This document shows, piece after piece, positions 26,652-35,597 of a stretch of 64,000 nt of DNA. The stretch spans positions 78,965 to 142,964 of the forward strand of contig NZ_CALXYQ010000004.1 of the NCBI RefSeq assembly GCF_944393015.1, read 5' to 3'. The first letter of the stretch is position 1, and each line of letters begins with the position of its first letter. The notes beneath the pieces are model-generated. The model was not told the DNA's origin. It saw only the letters and a program-made list of their open reading frames with translations, and ran no database searches. A program made the translations under genes and the position numbers. This stretch comes from an uncultured Brachyspira sp. (GTDB lineage: Bacteria > Spirochaetota > Brachyspiria > Brachyspirales > Brachyspiraceae).

Positions 26652-28631
26652 ATGAATATACTTGACAATGTGAGCGAAGTTCAAAGAGAAGGAATACTGC
26701 ATACAGGAAGTCCTTTACTTCTTTTAGCAGGAGCTGGAAGCGGTAAGACTTTAGTTATTACTAGAAAAATAGCTTATCTTATAAATGAGCTTGAAATAGC
26801 TCCTGAAAATATAATGGCTGTAACTTTTACAAATAAAGCTGCACATGAAATGAAAGAGAGGGTATGCGATTTACTTCCGGATATTAAGCCAAGCAGATTA
26901 TTTATTAGAACTTTTCACTCTGCATGTTTAAGAATATTAAAAGAGAATGCACATTTTCTAGGCTATAAATCTAATTTTCTTATTTTAGATGAAGGCGATA
27001 AATCATCAGTTATTAAAAGAATAATGAAAGAGGAGGAAGTGCCAAAGAGTATATCACAAAAAATTATAACAAGATTTATATCCAATGTGAAAAATGGAAT
27101 AGATGACGGTATAGTTTTCGATAGAGATATTTTTGAAAATGTTTATAAAAAATATACAGAGTATGAACTTAATGAAAATGTAATGGACTTTGATGATTTA
27201 ATTTTAAATACTATAAAATTATTTGAACAAGAAAATAAAGTGTTGAATTATTATAGAAACAGATTTAAATATATTTTGGTAGATGAGTTTCAGGACACTA
27301 ATCCTCAGCAGTATAAATTAATAAAATTATTAACTCAGGATGCAGAGAATGATTTAACAGTTGTAGGCGATGATGATCAGAGTATATATGCATTCAGAGG
27401 TGCAGATGTTTTGAATATACTTGATTTTGAAAAAGATTATCCTAATACGAAGATAATTCGTCTTGAAGAGAATTACAGATGTCCTAAAGATATTGTAGAA
27501 GCCGCTTTGAGTGTAATAAAAAATAATGCTAATCGTCATGAAAAGAATGTGTTTTCAAATAAGCCTAATGAGTTTAAAATAGAAAATTGGATTTGCTACA
27601 GTGATTTAGAAGAGGCTAGAAGTGTAGTTAATGAAATAGAATCTTTATTTGATAACGGATTTGAGGCAAGGGATATTGTTGTATTATTTAGGACTAATAG
27701 CCAATCAAGAGCTTATGAAAAGGAGTTAAGGCTTCATTCTATAAATTATAAAATAGTTGGCGGTGTAGGATTTTTCGAGCGTATTGAAATAAAAGATGCA
27801 ATTTCTTTTTTAAGGCTTATGACAGGTTTCGGTGATAACTTCAGTGTAAGGCGTACTATAAATGTTCCGCCTAGAGGAATAGGTGAGAAGAGCTTCAGCA
27901 ATTTTGAAACTTTTGCAAATACAAGAAAATTAACTCTTTATAATGCTATTGATTATATTGATGAATCAGGACTTTCTAAAAAAGCTATTTTGAATATAAA
28001 AGCCTATAAAAATATTATAGAAGAATATGCTGTGAAAATAAAAGAAGATATTATAAACGAAGAAGGTATTCATATAGAATTATTATTCTTTGACTTTTTA
28101 AAAGATATAGATTATTTTTCAATATTTAAAGGCGATGGTAATGAGAGGGTAATAACTGCAGAAGAGAATATTAAAGAGCTTTTCAGAGGTTTTTATGATT
28201 ATAAATCTATGGAGCCTAATGCCACACTCATAACATTCTTAGAAGAAAATACTTTATACCGAGATTTAACTACCAATGATGATAAGGAAGATTATGTAAC
28301 ATTGATGACTATTCATAATGCTAAGGGTTTGGAATTTGATGTGGTATTTATGACTGGAATGGAGCAGGGGGTTTTTCCTCATTATTTTTCGCTTGAAGAA
28401 GAGAAAGGCATTGATGAGGAGAGAAGGCTTTGCTATGTAGGCATCACAAGGGCAAGGCGTAAGCTTTATCTTACATACTCCAAAAAACGAAGGGTAAGCA
28501 CTGGTATAATGGAGCAGATTCCTTCTTCATTCTTGATGGAGATACCAAAAAAATTAATGCTTATAAAAGAAAAGGCCAATTATTATTCCGGCAGCTATAT
28601 AGATATAGACGAAGATGCCTTTGATTATTGA
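26652..28631 (+). CDS. UvrD/PcrA-type superfamily 1 DNA helicase
   Basis: The 659-residue helicase of repair and replication-fork processing moves 3' to 5' on DNA. Motifs in order are GAGSGKT (Walker A, near 28), FTNKAA, FHSACLR, ILVDEFQDTN (Walker B), VVGDDDQSIYAFRGA, EENYRCP, TIHNAKGLEFDVVFMTG and VGITRARRKLYLT. It is shorter than classical UvrD or PcrA (about 720), because the C-terminal tail is brief. It has an AAGGTG ribosome site and is a single gene. Confidence 0.93.
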   Translation: MNILDNVSEVQREGILHTGSPLLLLAGAGSGKTLVITRKIAYLINELEIAPENIMAVTFTNKAAHEMKERVCDLLPDIKPSRLFIRTFHSACLRILKENAHFLGYKSNFLILDEGDKSSVIKRIMKEEEVPKSISQKIITRFISNVKNGIDDGIVFDRDIFENVYKKYTEYELNENVMDFDDLILNTIKLFEQENKVLNYYRNRFKYILVDEFQDTNPQQYKLIKLLTQDAENDLTVVGDDDQSIYAFRGADVLNILDFEKDYPNTKIIRLEENYRCPKDIVEAALSVIKNNANRHEKNVFSNKPNEFKIENWICYSDLEEARSVVNEIESLFDNGFEARDIVVLFRTNSQSRAYEKELRLHSINYKIVGGVGFFERIEIKDAISFLRLMTGFGDNFSVRRTINVPPRGIGEKSFSNFETFANTRKLTLYNAIDYIDESGLSKKAILNIKAYKNIIEEYAVKIKEDIINEEGIHIELLFFDFLKDIDYFSIFKGDGNERVITAEENIKELFRGFYDYKSMEPNATLITFLEENTLYRDLTTNDDKEDYVTLMTIHNAKGLEFDVVFMTGMEQGVFPHYFSLEEEKGIDEERRLCYVGITRARRKLYLTYSKKRRVSTGIMEQIPSSFLMEIPKKLMLIKEKANYYSGSYIDIDEDAFDY

Positions 28632-28659
28632 TTTTTTTAATGATTTAAAAATTTAAATT

Positions 28660-28872
28660 AACGCACGGTGAACGGAACTTTATATATAGTTCAAAATTAT
28701 AATTCATAATCAATTTATATATTTAGTTTTGCTATACGTGCGGTGTACAGTCTTTAAATTTAAAATCCGCTTGGGTGGGTTGCTATAAATTCTAATTTAG
28801 TATCAAAGAAAATAAATAGTTTTAACTGCAAAATAAATTAAAAAACTATAGGGGTGGGGGATTTAAATAAAC
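28660..28872. repeat. Family A repeat, left half
   Basis: aacgcacggtgaacgg (module start, about 28660), acgtgcggtgta (module end, about 28735), cttgggtggg (about 28769), then ggggtggggg (about 28851). The right half is absent. It fills the convergent gap together with the following terminator. Confidence 0.75.
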
Positions 28873-28884
28873 TTTCAAAAAAAT

Positions 28885-28922
28885 AAAAAAGCGGTAAAGT
28901 ATATCACTCTGCCGCTTTTATT
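28885..28922 (-). terminator. Terminator of the 28.9-30.3 kb membrane-protein cluster
   Basis: On the minus strand AAAGCGG pairs with CCGCTTT around an imperfect inner stem and is followed by a T run. Confidence 0.7.
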
Positions 28923-28948
28923 TTTTAACAATTATTTATACTATTAAA

Positions 28949-29470
28949 TTATAATTTTTCTAAAACTTTTTTAGCAAATACAGCTCCAAAACCTATAACA
29001 GCAACAACAACTACTAATTGGAAAATGCCTTCTATGATATCATCTAAATTGTATAACATATAATGCATTCCGAAGAATCTTGAAGATAATATGAATAATC
29101 CTATCAATGCCAATACAGCAATTACAGCCATAACTATAAATAGGATTTTAGCAGATTTACTGTTTTTTTCTTTAACAACTATAAGATCTTTTTTATTATC
29201 ATCAGATTCGCTTTCATTTGTTTTTGTTTCTTTATTATCTTTAAAATCTATTTTTCTAAATAAAACAATAGCAAACATTATCATTACAGCAAATACTGCT
29301 ATCTTTAATAATGCCTCTAAAACTTCATCAAAATCATGCATCAAATAAAACATATAATACTGCAAACCTAAAAATCTTATAGCCGCTATAAGTAATGCAG
29401 CTGCTGCAATAGAAGCAGATATAATTATAAACTTTTTTGATTTTACTACTGACATTATATTATTTTTCAT
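28949..29470 (-). CDS. Membrane protein with internally duplicated TM-acidic-TM unit
   Basis: This 173-residue protein is counted from the ATG at 29470, which has AAAGGAGGAATT directly in front. A longer frame from 29497 would overlap the upstream gene. Each half carries a hydrophobic helix, a short FLG-type turn with aromatic residues, an acidic patch (HDFDEVLEALLKI / YNLDDIIEGIFQL) and a second helix ending in lysine. The halves are joined by a charged linker (about 75-105). The acidic patch plus helix also resembles the two adjacent small proteins. It is not a family I can name. Confidence 0.7.
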   Translation of the reverse strand: MKNNIMSVVKSKKFIIISASIAAAALLIAAIRFLGLQYYMFYLMHDFDEVLEALLKIAVFAVMIMFAIVLFRKIDFKDNKETKTNESESDDNKKDLIVVKEKNSKSAKILFIVMAVIAVLALIGLFILSSRFFGMHYMLYNLDDIIEGIFQLVVVVAVIGFGAVFAKKVLEKL

Positions 29471-29493
29471 AATTCCTCCTTTATAAAAATAAA

Positions 29494-30051
29494 TCATCTT
29501 ATTCTTTTTTTATCATCTTTTAATTTATACTCAGGTTTTAATTCATAAACTTTTTCGTATCTCGGATCATTTTCTCTGCTGTCTATATTACTTTTTATAT
29601 TATTTGGAAGTCTTCTCTCTCTTCTGTCATAATCTCTCATATCATATTCATATCTTATATCTTCTTCTTTTATTCTCTCTCTTCTATTATTTCTTTCATT
29701 TCTATAATCATCTTCATAATCATCATAATCTCTATTACTTCTCATTCTATTATCATAGTCATCTTCGTAGTCATCATCATCATAATAATCATCTCTTCTT
29801 CTCATTTTTCTTCTTCTGCTTGGTTTTCTGTAATCATCATCTCTGCTGCTTTTTCTTATTTTTCCTGAAGTATTATCATCTCTCAAAACTTTTTTTATAA
29901 AATATATCACAGCCAGTATTACAACAACCATGAGTATTAGCTTTATTATATCTTCAATAAAATCGTCTACATCATCTAGTAAATCAAAACAGTATAGATT
30001 TGCAGCCATAATCAAATTGAAAATAAAAGCTTTTAATCCTAATTTTTTCAT
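29494..30051 (-). CDS. Small membrane protein with long Arg/Asp-rich tail
   Basis: The 185-residue protein begins with a signal-like helix, then FDLLDDVDDFIEDIIKL, a second helix ending in FIKKVL, and about 130 residues dominated by Arg, Asp and Tyr (DDYYDDDDYEDDYDNR and similar). The first 60 residues are clearly paralogous to the 66-residue protein encoded just upstream. The tail is presumably disordered and may bind nucleic acid or another charged surface. That is speculation. Confidence 0.65.
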   Translation of the reverse strand: MKKLGLKAFIFNLIMAANLYCFDLLDDVDDFIEDIIKLILMVVVILAVIYFIKKVLRDDNTSGKIRKSSRDDDYRKPSRRRKMRRRDDYYDDDDYEDDYDNRMRSNRDYDDYEDDYRNERNNRRERIKEEDIRYEYDMRDYDRRERRLPNNIKSNIDSRENDPRYEKVYELKPEYKLKDDKKRIR

Positions 30052-30084
30052 TACTTACTTTCTCCCATTAATTTTTCTTATTTA

Positions 30085-30285
30085 TTATCTGTCATCAGAA
30101 TTATTATCTTTTTTTACATACTTTTTGAATATATATACACATGCTGCTATTATTACTACAATACCAATTATTTTTGCTAAATCATCAAAAATAAAGTCAA
30201 AAGTATCTTCTATTAAATCAAAAGAGTATAAATTGGCAGTCATAATAAAGGCAGATACTAAAGCCATTAAACTTAACTTTTTCAT
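30085..30285 (-). CDS. Small membrane protein, paralogue of the next gene
   Basis: The 66-residue protein reads signal-like helix, LYSFDLIEDTFDFIFDDLAKI, second helix, FKKYVKKDNNSDD. It matches the head of the 185-residue neighbour position for position, but lacks the charged tail. A good ribosome site (AAGGAGG) supports it as a gene. It is the first gene of a three-gene, same-strand cluster with short gaps. Function unknown. Confidence 0.65.
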   Translation of the reverse strand: MKKLSLMALVSAFIMTANLYSFDLIEDTFDFIFDDLAKIIGIVVIIAACVYIFKKYVKKDNNSDDR

Positions 30286-30586
30286 ATTATTACCTCCTTA
30301 TTAATCCCTTATAATTAAAGTATAGCACATTAAATAAGTTTTGTAAAGTCAAATTTAAATAAATTTTACAAAAAATACAGTATTGTAAATTAAATGTAAA
30401 TTAATATGTAATACAAATCATACATTTTAACGCTATTTAAAAATAATTTCTTATATATAAAGAATAGAATTTGTGGGTATGTTAATTATTTTAGATAAAT
30501 ATATTCAAATGTAAAAAAAATCATTGATTAATAGTTAATATAAAATATAATACTTTTAAATAAAAAAATTATATAGGATAACAGCT
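30286..30586 (+). promoter_or_regulatory. Gap with a candidate promoter for the peptide-binding lipoprotein
   Basis: The 301-bp divergent gap contains TTGATT (30524), 16 nt, TATAAT (30546), 36 nt before the ATG. Nothing else is recognisable in it. Confidence 0.5.
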
Positions 30587-32200
30587 ATGAAAAAGATTGT
30601 AATTATGATTTTGTCCATAAGCATGATGTTATTATTTATAGCATGCGGAGGAAAGAAAAATGAAGAAGGAGCTATATATATTAATGTAGGGCCTGAACCT
30701 AAGACTATAGACCCTGCTTTAAATTCAACAGTAGACGGAAGTATATATATTCAGCATGCTTTTGAAGGTTTGGCTACAAGAGATAAGGATAATAAAATAG
30801 TACCGGGTGTTGCTGAGAGTTGGGATATAAGCGAAGATGGACTCACTTATACATTTCATATAAGAGATAATGCTAAATGGGCTGATGGAGAAAAGATTAC
30901 AGCTGAGGATTTTGTTTATTCTTGGCAAAGAGCAGTTGATCCTGTTACAGCAAGCGAATATGCTTATCAGTTTGAACCAGTATTAAATGCTATGGATGTA
31001 AATTCAGGTAAGAAGCCTGTTTCAGAATTGGGAGTTAAAGCTATAGATGAAAAAACTTTTGAAGTAAAATTGAATGCCCCTACAGCTTATTTTTTAGAAC
31101 TTGCTGCCTTTCCTACTTTCTATCCAGTTAGAAAAGATATGATAGAAGAAAATGGAGATAATTGGACACTTTCTCCAGAAACATATATAGGAAACGGACC
31201 TTTTGTTATGACAGAGAGAAGAACTGATGATAGACTTGTTATGGTAAAAAATACAAATTATTGGAATGCTTCTAATATAGTACCTGAGAAGCTAGTATTT
31301 ATACTTATGCAAAATGGAACTGCTGCTGTTGCCGGAATAAAAGAAGGTTCTTTACATTTTGCTAATAATCCTCCGCTTCAGGATATTGAAAATTTAAAAA
31401 GCGAAGGTTTAATGCATATTTCTCCTTATTTAGGTACATATTATTATTGTTTGAATATTACTAATGATATATTAAAAGATGCTAGAGTTCGTAAGGCTTT
31501 AACTTTGGCTATAGATAGAAATTATTTAGTAGAACAAGTAACAAGAGCCGGACAGCTTCCTGCAAGTGCTTGGGTTCCTAGCGGAGTAAATGATGTTGAA
31601 GGAGCTGATGGAGATTTTAGAAAGGTAGGCGGTGATTATTACAGCATAAAACCTGAAGACTATCAAAAGAATTTGGAAGAGGCAAAACAGCTTTTAGCAG
31701 ATGCTGGTTATCCTAATGGTGAAAATTTCCCTGTTATAGAGTTCAAATCAAATTCAGGAGAGCATATACAAATATTTGAAGCAGTTCAGCAGATGTGGAA
31801 AGAAGGTCTTGGCATAGATTCTACTATAGCACAGGAAGAATGGGCTACTTTCCAAACTACAAGACAAGAGAAAAACTATGTTATAGCCCGTCATGGCTGG
31901 ATAGCAGATTATAATGATCCTATGAGTTTTTTAGGGGTATTTTTAAGCTATAGCGTGCAGAATAATGGCGGATATTCTAATAAGGCTTATGATGATAAAT
32001 TAAAACTTGCTATGTCTACAATAGATCAAGATATAAGAATGAAGGCTATGCATGAGGCAGAAGATATACTTATGGAAGATATGGGATTAATACCGCTTTA
32101 TTTCTATACTGATCCTATTATGGTTAGTAAGAAGTTATCTGATGTTATTTATGATCCTCTTGGAGCTCATAAATTCTATTATGCTAAATTGGCTAAATAA
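30587..32200 (+). CDS. Oligopeptide ABC transporter substrate-binding lipoprotein (OppA-like)
   Basis: The 537-residue family 5 solute-binding protein is lipid-anchored (signal ends LFIAC). YINVGPEPKTIDPALNSTVDG, FEGLATRD, AESWDISEDGLTYTFHIRDNAKWADGE and the central ARVRKALTLAIDRNYLVEQ type segment place it with OppA/DppA proteins that capture short peptides. No permease or ATPase genes are next to it, so it must share a transporter encoded elsewhere. It is a single-gene unit ending in a strong terminator. Confidence 0.92.
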   Translation: MKKIVIMILSISMMLLFIACGGKKNEEGAIYINVGPEPKTIDPALNSTVDGSIYIQHAFEGLATRDKDNKIVPGVAESWDISEDGLTYTFHIRDNAKWADGEKITAEDFVYSWQRAVDPVTASEYAYQFEPVLNAMDVNSGKKPVSELGVKAIDEKTFEVKLNAPTAYFLELAAFPTFYPVRKDMIEENGDNWTLSPETYIGNGPFVMTERRTDDRLVMVKNTNYWNASNIVPEKLVFILMQNGTAAVAGIKEGSLHFANNPPLQDIENLKSEGLMHISPYLGTYYYCLNITNDILKDARVRKALTLAIDRNYLVEQVTRAGQLPASAWVPSGVNDVEGADGDFRKVGGDYYSIKPEDYQKNLEEAKQLLADAGYPNGENFPVIEFKSNSGEHIQIFEAVQQMWKEGLGIDSTIAQEEWATFQTTRQEKNYVIARHGWIADYNDPMSFLGVFLSYSVQNNGGYSNKAYDDKLKLAMSTIDQDIRMKAMHEAEDILMEDMGLIPLYFYTDPIMVSKKLSDVIYDPLGAHKFYYAKLAK

Positions 32201-32225
32201 TAAAATTAATTTATTTTTATAATAT

Positions 32226-32270
32226 TAAAGGCGGATTTTATTAAATTTTAGAATAAATCCGTCTTTATTT
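32226..32270 (+). terminator. Terminator after the OppA-like gene
   Basis: AAAGGCGGATTTA pairs with TAAATCCGTCTTT (one G-U), followed by ATTT. Confidence 0.8.
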
Positions 32271-32359
32271 ATGTAATTTTCTATATTAGACATTTTTTTA
32301 AATTTGTCTTTTTTCTAAAAAATGTTATTATATTAATAAAAAGTATTTGGAGGTTTGTT

Positions 32360-32677
32360 ATGTTATTAAAGGAAAGAAATGGACTTTATAGAGGTAAAGC
32401 AACAATAAAAAATTTTCTTAGTTTTGATATTGATATAGAAGCTTTAGTAGATGAGAAAGGTGATATAAAGGTAACTACTATAGCACCTATAGTTGGTAAG
32501 ATAAGTCATAGTATATCTTTGGGTGCTGATTATGATAAAGATGATTATGATATGAAATTTGGCGAGGATATTTTTCATATAAAATTTGATTCTAATAATT
32601 CTATAGAGATAGAATTACCTGAAAAAATTAATGGAAGTTTAATAGTAACTAGAAATGTTGTTTTAAATAGAGCATAA
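32360..32677 (+). CDS. Small cytoplasmic protein, unknown function
   Basis: The 105-residue protein has a strong ribosome site (TTGGAGG, 7 nt away) and its own terminator, so it is expressed as a single unit. The composition suggests an all-beta fold (DIDIEALVDEKGDIKVTT, FHIKFDSNNSIEIELPEK). There is no signal peptide, membrane helix or recognisable motif. Confidence 0.7.
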   Translation: MLLKERNGLYRGKATIKNFLSFDIDIEALVDEKGDIKVTTIAPIVGKISHSISLGADYDKDDYDMKFGEDIFHIKFDSNNSIEIELPEKINGSLIVTRNVVLNRA

Positions 32678-32681
32678 AATA

Positions 32682-32722
32682 AAAAATCAGTTCTTTAAAT
32701 ATATTAAAAGAACTGATTTTCA
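32682..32722 (+). terminator. Terminator after the 105-residue protein gene
   Basis: AAAATCAGTTCTTT pairs with AAAGAACTGATTTT. Confidence 0.85.
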
Positions 32723-32832
32723 TCTATTTGTATAGAAAAAAGTTTTATTGTAAATAAAAAAAATCTTATTTGCTTTGTTTAATTGTAATAAGTGATATAT
32801 AAACTTTGGTAAATGGTATATAATTAGGGTAT

Positions 32833-32906
32833 TGGGCCAGCAGGGACTTGAACCCCGGACCCGATGATTATGAGTCATCTGCTCTAACCGACTGAGCTAC
32901 TGGCCC
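32833..32906 (-). tRNA. tRNA with CAU anticodon (Met, elongator type; Ile2 not excluded)
   Basis: The minus strand folds into a 74-nt cloverleaf: acceptor GGGCCAG/CTGGCCC, D-arm GCTCAGTCGGTTAGAGC, anticodon stem GATGA/TCATC with loop CTCATAA (anticodon CAT), variable GGGTC, T-arm CGGGG-TTCAAGT-CCCTG and discriminator A. CCA is not encoded. It is not an initiator: there is no 1-72 mismatch and no GGG/CCC anticodon stem. A lysidine-modified tRNA-Ile with the same anticodon cannot be excluded by eye. Confidence 0.93.
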
Positions 32907-33110
32907 CTAGTTCTTAAGAAAAATCTTCTTTCGATTTGAGTATTATAAAATAATTAGAAAAAAAGTCAATACTTAAATGATATTTTTTTTGTTTTTTAAT
33001 ATAAATTCAATATTAAATACTTTTTTATACTTTTACTATTGACTTATAGCAATAAATTTACATAATAAGTTATTATATAGTAAAAAATACATGAAGGGAG
33101 TATGTTTATT

Positions 33111-33938
33111 ATGAAGGTTGACAAAGTTTATTCAATATATTATAGTGCCACTGGTACTACTCAAAAGATAGTTTCTTATATAGGTGAAAATATAGCAAAG
33201 AAACTTAATGTTGAATTTGAAAAGTATAATTTTACCTTGCCAAAGAAAAGGGAAGGGGTATTGGAGTTTAAAGAAAATGATTTGGTAATATGCGGAACTC
33301 CTACTTATGCCGGAAGAATACCTAATGTTATGCTTCCATACTACAAGAATAACATTAAAGCTAATGGAGCTTTAGCTATACCGGTTGTATTATATGGAAA
33401 TAGAAATTTCGATGACTCTTTAATAGAGCTTAGAAATACTATGCAGGAAAATGGTTTCTATACTATAGCAGGAGCTGGTTTTATTGGTGAGCATGCTTTT
33501 TCTTATGTGCTTGGTGCTGGAAGGCCTGATGACAAAGATATGGCTATTGCTGCAGAATTTGTAGACAAAGTTGTTGAAAAAATTAAAAATATGACTGATA
33601 TTCCTAAAGAGCCTATTAAAGTGAGAGGAAATGATCCTATTCGTCCTTATTATATGCCTAAAGATAAAAATGAGCATGCTATAGATATATTAAAAGTTAA
33701 GCCTAAAGTAGATACTTCAAAATGTACTAACTGTAAAACTTGTGCTCATGTATGTCCTTTGGCTTCTATTGATTTTAATGACATTACACAATATGTTGGC
33801 AAATGTATCAAATGCGGTGCTTGTATTAAGAAATGTCCTGAGCATTGCAGATATTATGATGATGAGGGTTTCTTATACCATCAGCATGACTTAGAAGATG
33901 AGTTTAAAAGAAGAGCAGAGCCTGAATTATTCTATTAA
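33111..33938 (+). CDS. EFR1-type flavodoxin-ferredoxin fusion
   Basis: The protein is 275 residues from the ATG at 33111, which is 10 nt after AAGGGAG; the ATG at 33102 is too close to that site. The N-terminal half is a flavodoxin-like FMN domain (YYSATGTTQKIVSYIG, GTPTYAGRIPN). The C-terminal half has two 4Fe-4S sites, CTNCKTCAHVCP and CIKCGACIKKCP. Such proteins pass electrons between cytoplasmic redox enzymes in anaerobes; the partner is unknown. It is convergent with the Fpg-like gene. Confidence 0.9.
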   Translation: MKVDKVYSIYYSATGTTQKIVSYIGENIAKKLNVEFEKYNFTLPKKREGVLEFKENDLVICGTPTYAGRIPNVMLPYYKNNIKANGALAIPVVLYGNRNFDDSLIELRNTMQENGFYTIAGAGFIGEHAFSYVLGAGRPDDKDMAIAAEFVDKVVEKIKNMTDIPKEPIKVRGNDPIRPYYMPKDKNEHAIDILKVKPKVDTSKCTNCKTCAHVCPLASIDFNDITQYVGKCIKCGACIKKCPEHCRYYDDEGFLYHQHDLEDEFKRRAEPELFY

Positions 33939-33963
33939 TATTTAATTTATAATTAAGTAAAAA

Positions 33964-33993
33964 ATAAGCCCTGAAATTATTCAGGGCTTTTTA
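33964..33993. terminator. Terminator between EFR1-type and Fpg-like genes
   Basis: AAGCCCTGAA pairs with TTCAGGGCTT, followed by TTTAT on the plus side and TTATTTT on the minus side. Confidence 0.85.
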
Positions 33994-34023
33994 TTTATAT
34001 TCTATAACTTAAAACTTAAAAAA

Positions 34024-34680
34024 TTATTCTTCTTCTGATGAGTCGCTGTCGTCTTCTTCTGTATTTCCGGAGGCCTCTCTCAATACTTGTTTTATGGCAT
34101 CGAATATTTCTCTTGCTTTTACCTTAGTTACATCTGATGTTTTAGTTTTTTTAGTAATAGATGCTTTCTTTAATATCATATCGCCATATACATTGCCTAT
34201 TCCGCTTAATATTAAAGGGTTTTTTATGAGCTTTTCTACTGTAGTGTCATTATCTGCTAATAACTGACAGAATAAATTATAATTGAATTGTTTAGTGAGA
34301 GGATCATATCCTATTTGCGGCATTGTTGTGGAATCTTTCCAAATAGGTATTATTTTAGTTATTTCATTTTTATCATTACCGTCATCTACAACAAAGAAAT
34401 TTCCATGATCGGTTTCCAATTTTAATATGCTGTTTTCATAATCATCATCTTCAGTTAATACAAATGAGCCGTTTGGACCTAAGTCTACAAGCATAGCATC
34501 TTGAGAAAACTGAAAATGCATGTATCCGCCGTATCTTAGAACATCTATTATTTTCTGTCCTTCTATATCTTCCATTTCTTTGTATTGTTTATCTATGGCT
34601 ACTATTTTATTTATATAAGAATAGCAAATTTCACCTTTTATTGAGTTTATTAATGTAATTAAATTTGGCAGTTCTTTCAT
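34024..34680 (-). CDS. Fpg/Nei DNA glycosylase relative lacking catalytic residues
   Basis: Starting at the ATG at 34680 the 218-residue protein begins MKELPNL, aligned with MPELPEV of Fpg. A frame extends up to 34746, but that part is unlike the family. Fpg uses the N-terminal proline as nucleophile; here it is lysine. The RRGKYL loop that carries the second essential lysine reads RYGGYM. The helix-two-turn-helix motif is kept (LILSGIGNVYGDMILKKASI). The C-terminal zinc finger is absent and replaced by an acidic tail. It may bind DNA without cutting it. The ribosome site is only moderate (AGGAAGATTAGAAG). Confidence 0.65.
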   Translation of the reverse strand: MKELPNLITLINSIKGEICYSYINKIVAIDKQYKEMEDIEGQKIIDVLRYGGYMHFQFSQDAMLVDLGPNGSFVLTEDDDYENSILKLETDHGNFFVVDDGNDKNEITKIIPIWKDSTTMPQIGYDPLTKQFNYNLFCQLLADNDTTVEKLIKNPLILSGIGNVYGDMILKKASITKKTKTSDVTKVKAREIFDAIKQVLREASGNTEEDDSDSSEEE

Positions 34681-34779
34681 AACTTCTAATCTTCCTAATA
34701 GTATTATGTTTACTTTATATTTTAGCATGAAAGAAAAAAAAATCAAATTTTATAATATAACTATAGGGGTATATTATGA

Positions 34780-35190
34780 ATTTAGGCGGGAGTTATCATT
34801 TCTAAATTCGTATTTAGATAAAATAAATTTAAAATTTTATAGTAAAATATTTAAGAAAAGATGGTGTGGTATGTAAATAAAGTTTAAAACTTTAATTACA
34901 TTTGCCCACCCTTTAGATTTATTATTAAAATATAAAATTTTTATTTTTTATTTATATATTACTTAAATCAGATTATTTTGAATCCCACCCAAGATTTTTT
35001 TAAATTTATTGCTGAAGCTAGATTATTTGTATATTAAAATGCAATATACCGAACGTACGTTGTACTTTGAATAAAGAAAGTCAATACCGTTCGGGACTAG
35101 TACTGGGTGGGTGCTGTAATTTCTAAGAACGCATTAAAGATAAAATAAATTAAAATTTCATAGTAAATATTGAATAAAAAATATCGTGGG
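34780..35190. repeat. Family A repeat, degraded full copy plus second left arm
   Basis: aggcggg (about 34784), gatggtgtgg (about 34859), the loop with aagtttaaaactt, cccacccttta (about 34905), cccacccaag (about 34982), a module ccgaacgtacgttg...ccgttcgg (35048-35097), then ctgggtggg (35103). It occupies the first part of the 34681-35597 gap. Confidence 0.7.
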
Positions 35191-35197
35191 AATTAGA

Positions 35198-35537
35198 ATA
35201 TACTGAAAAATTTTTAACTTTATCAATTTTTTTATTCAACTTTTTCCAGCCGCAAAAAGTTGCAAAAAGTGCAAGTATAAAATTAGTATTAAATAATAGT
35301 AAAATTGTTTTACCTGTAATATAAATTATCAGTTTAAGCTCAAATATTAGCCTTTCGCAAACCGTATCCAAGTCTGTAAAGGATATAGATTCTTTGAGGC
35401 AATACCATACCTAAAGGTACTCCTTTCAGTCGCAGCACTTCCTTAGGTTGCAAAAGAAGTGGAGTTCGGGACAAAGCCCTGAAAATATTTTAAATTTAAA
35501 AAAATGATTTCTGACAAAATATAGTTGTTTAGGTATA
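35198..35537. repeat. Family B repeat, partial copy
   Basis: It contains the arm atactgaaaaatttttaact, then caactttttccagccgc, the block caataccatacctaaaggta followed by ctcctttcagtcgcag (35400-35435), and a right end tgacaaaatatagttgttta (35512) continuing ggta, as in the copy at 48114-48640. The left terminal repeat is missing. Confidence 0.65.
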
Positions 35538-35541
35538 AATT

Positions 35542-35578
35542 AAAAAGCCTGCATTTGATTAATACAAACACAGGCTTA
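35542..35578 (-). terminator. Terminator after purA
   Basis: On the minus strand AAGCCTG pairs with CAGGCTT and is followed by TTTTTAATTT, 20 nt after the purA stop. Confidence 0.75.
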
Positions 35579-35597
35579 GTAATTTATATTTTATAAA

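Noticed and set aside
29604..29900. 98-codon His/Phe/Leu-rich plus-strand frame
   Set aside because: It is the reverse of the Arg/Asp-rich tail of the minus-strand membrane protein.
35150..35371. 73-codon minus-strand frame
   Set aside because: It lies across repeat families A and B, has no good ribosome site, and its sequence recurs as part of the repeat.
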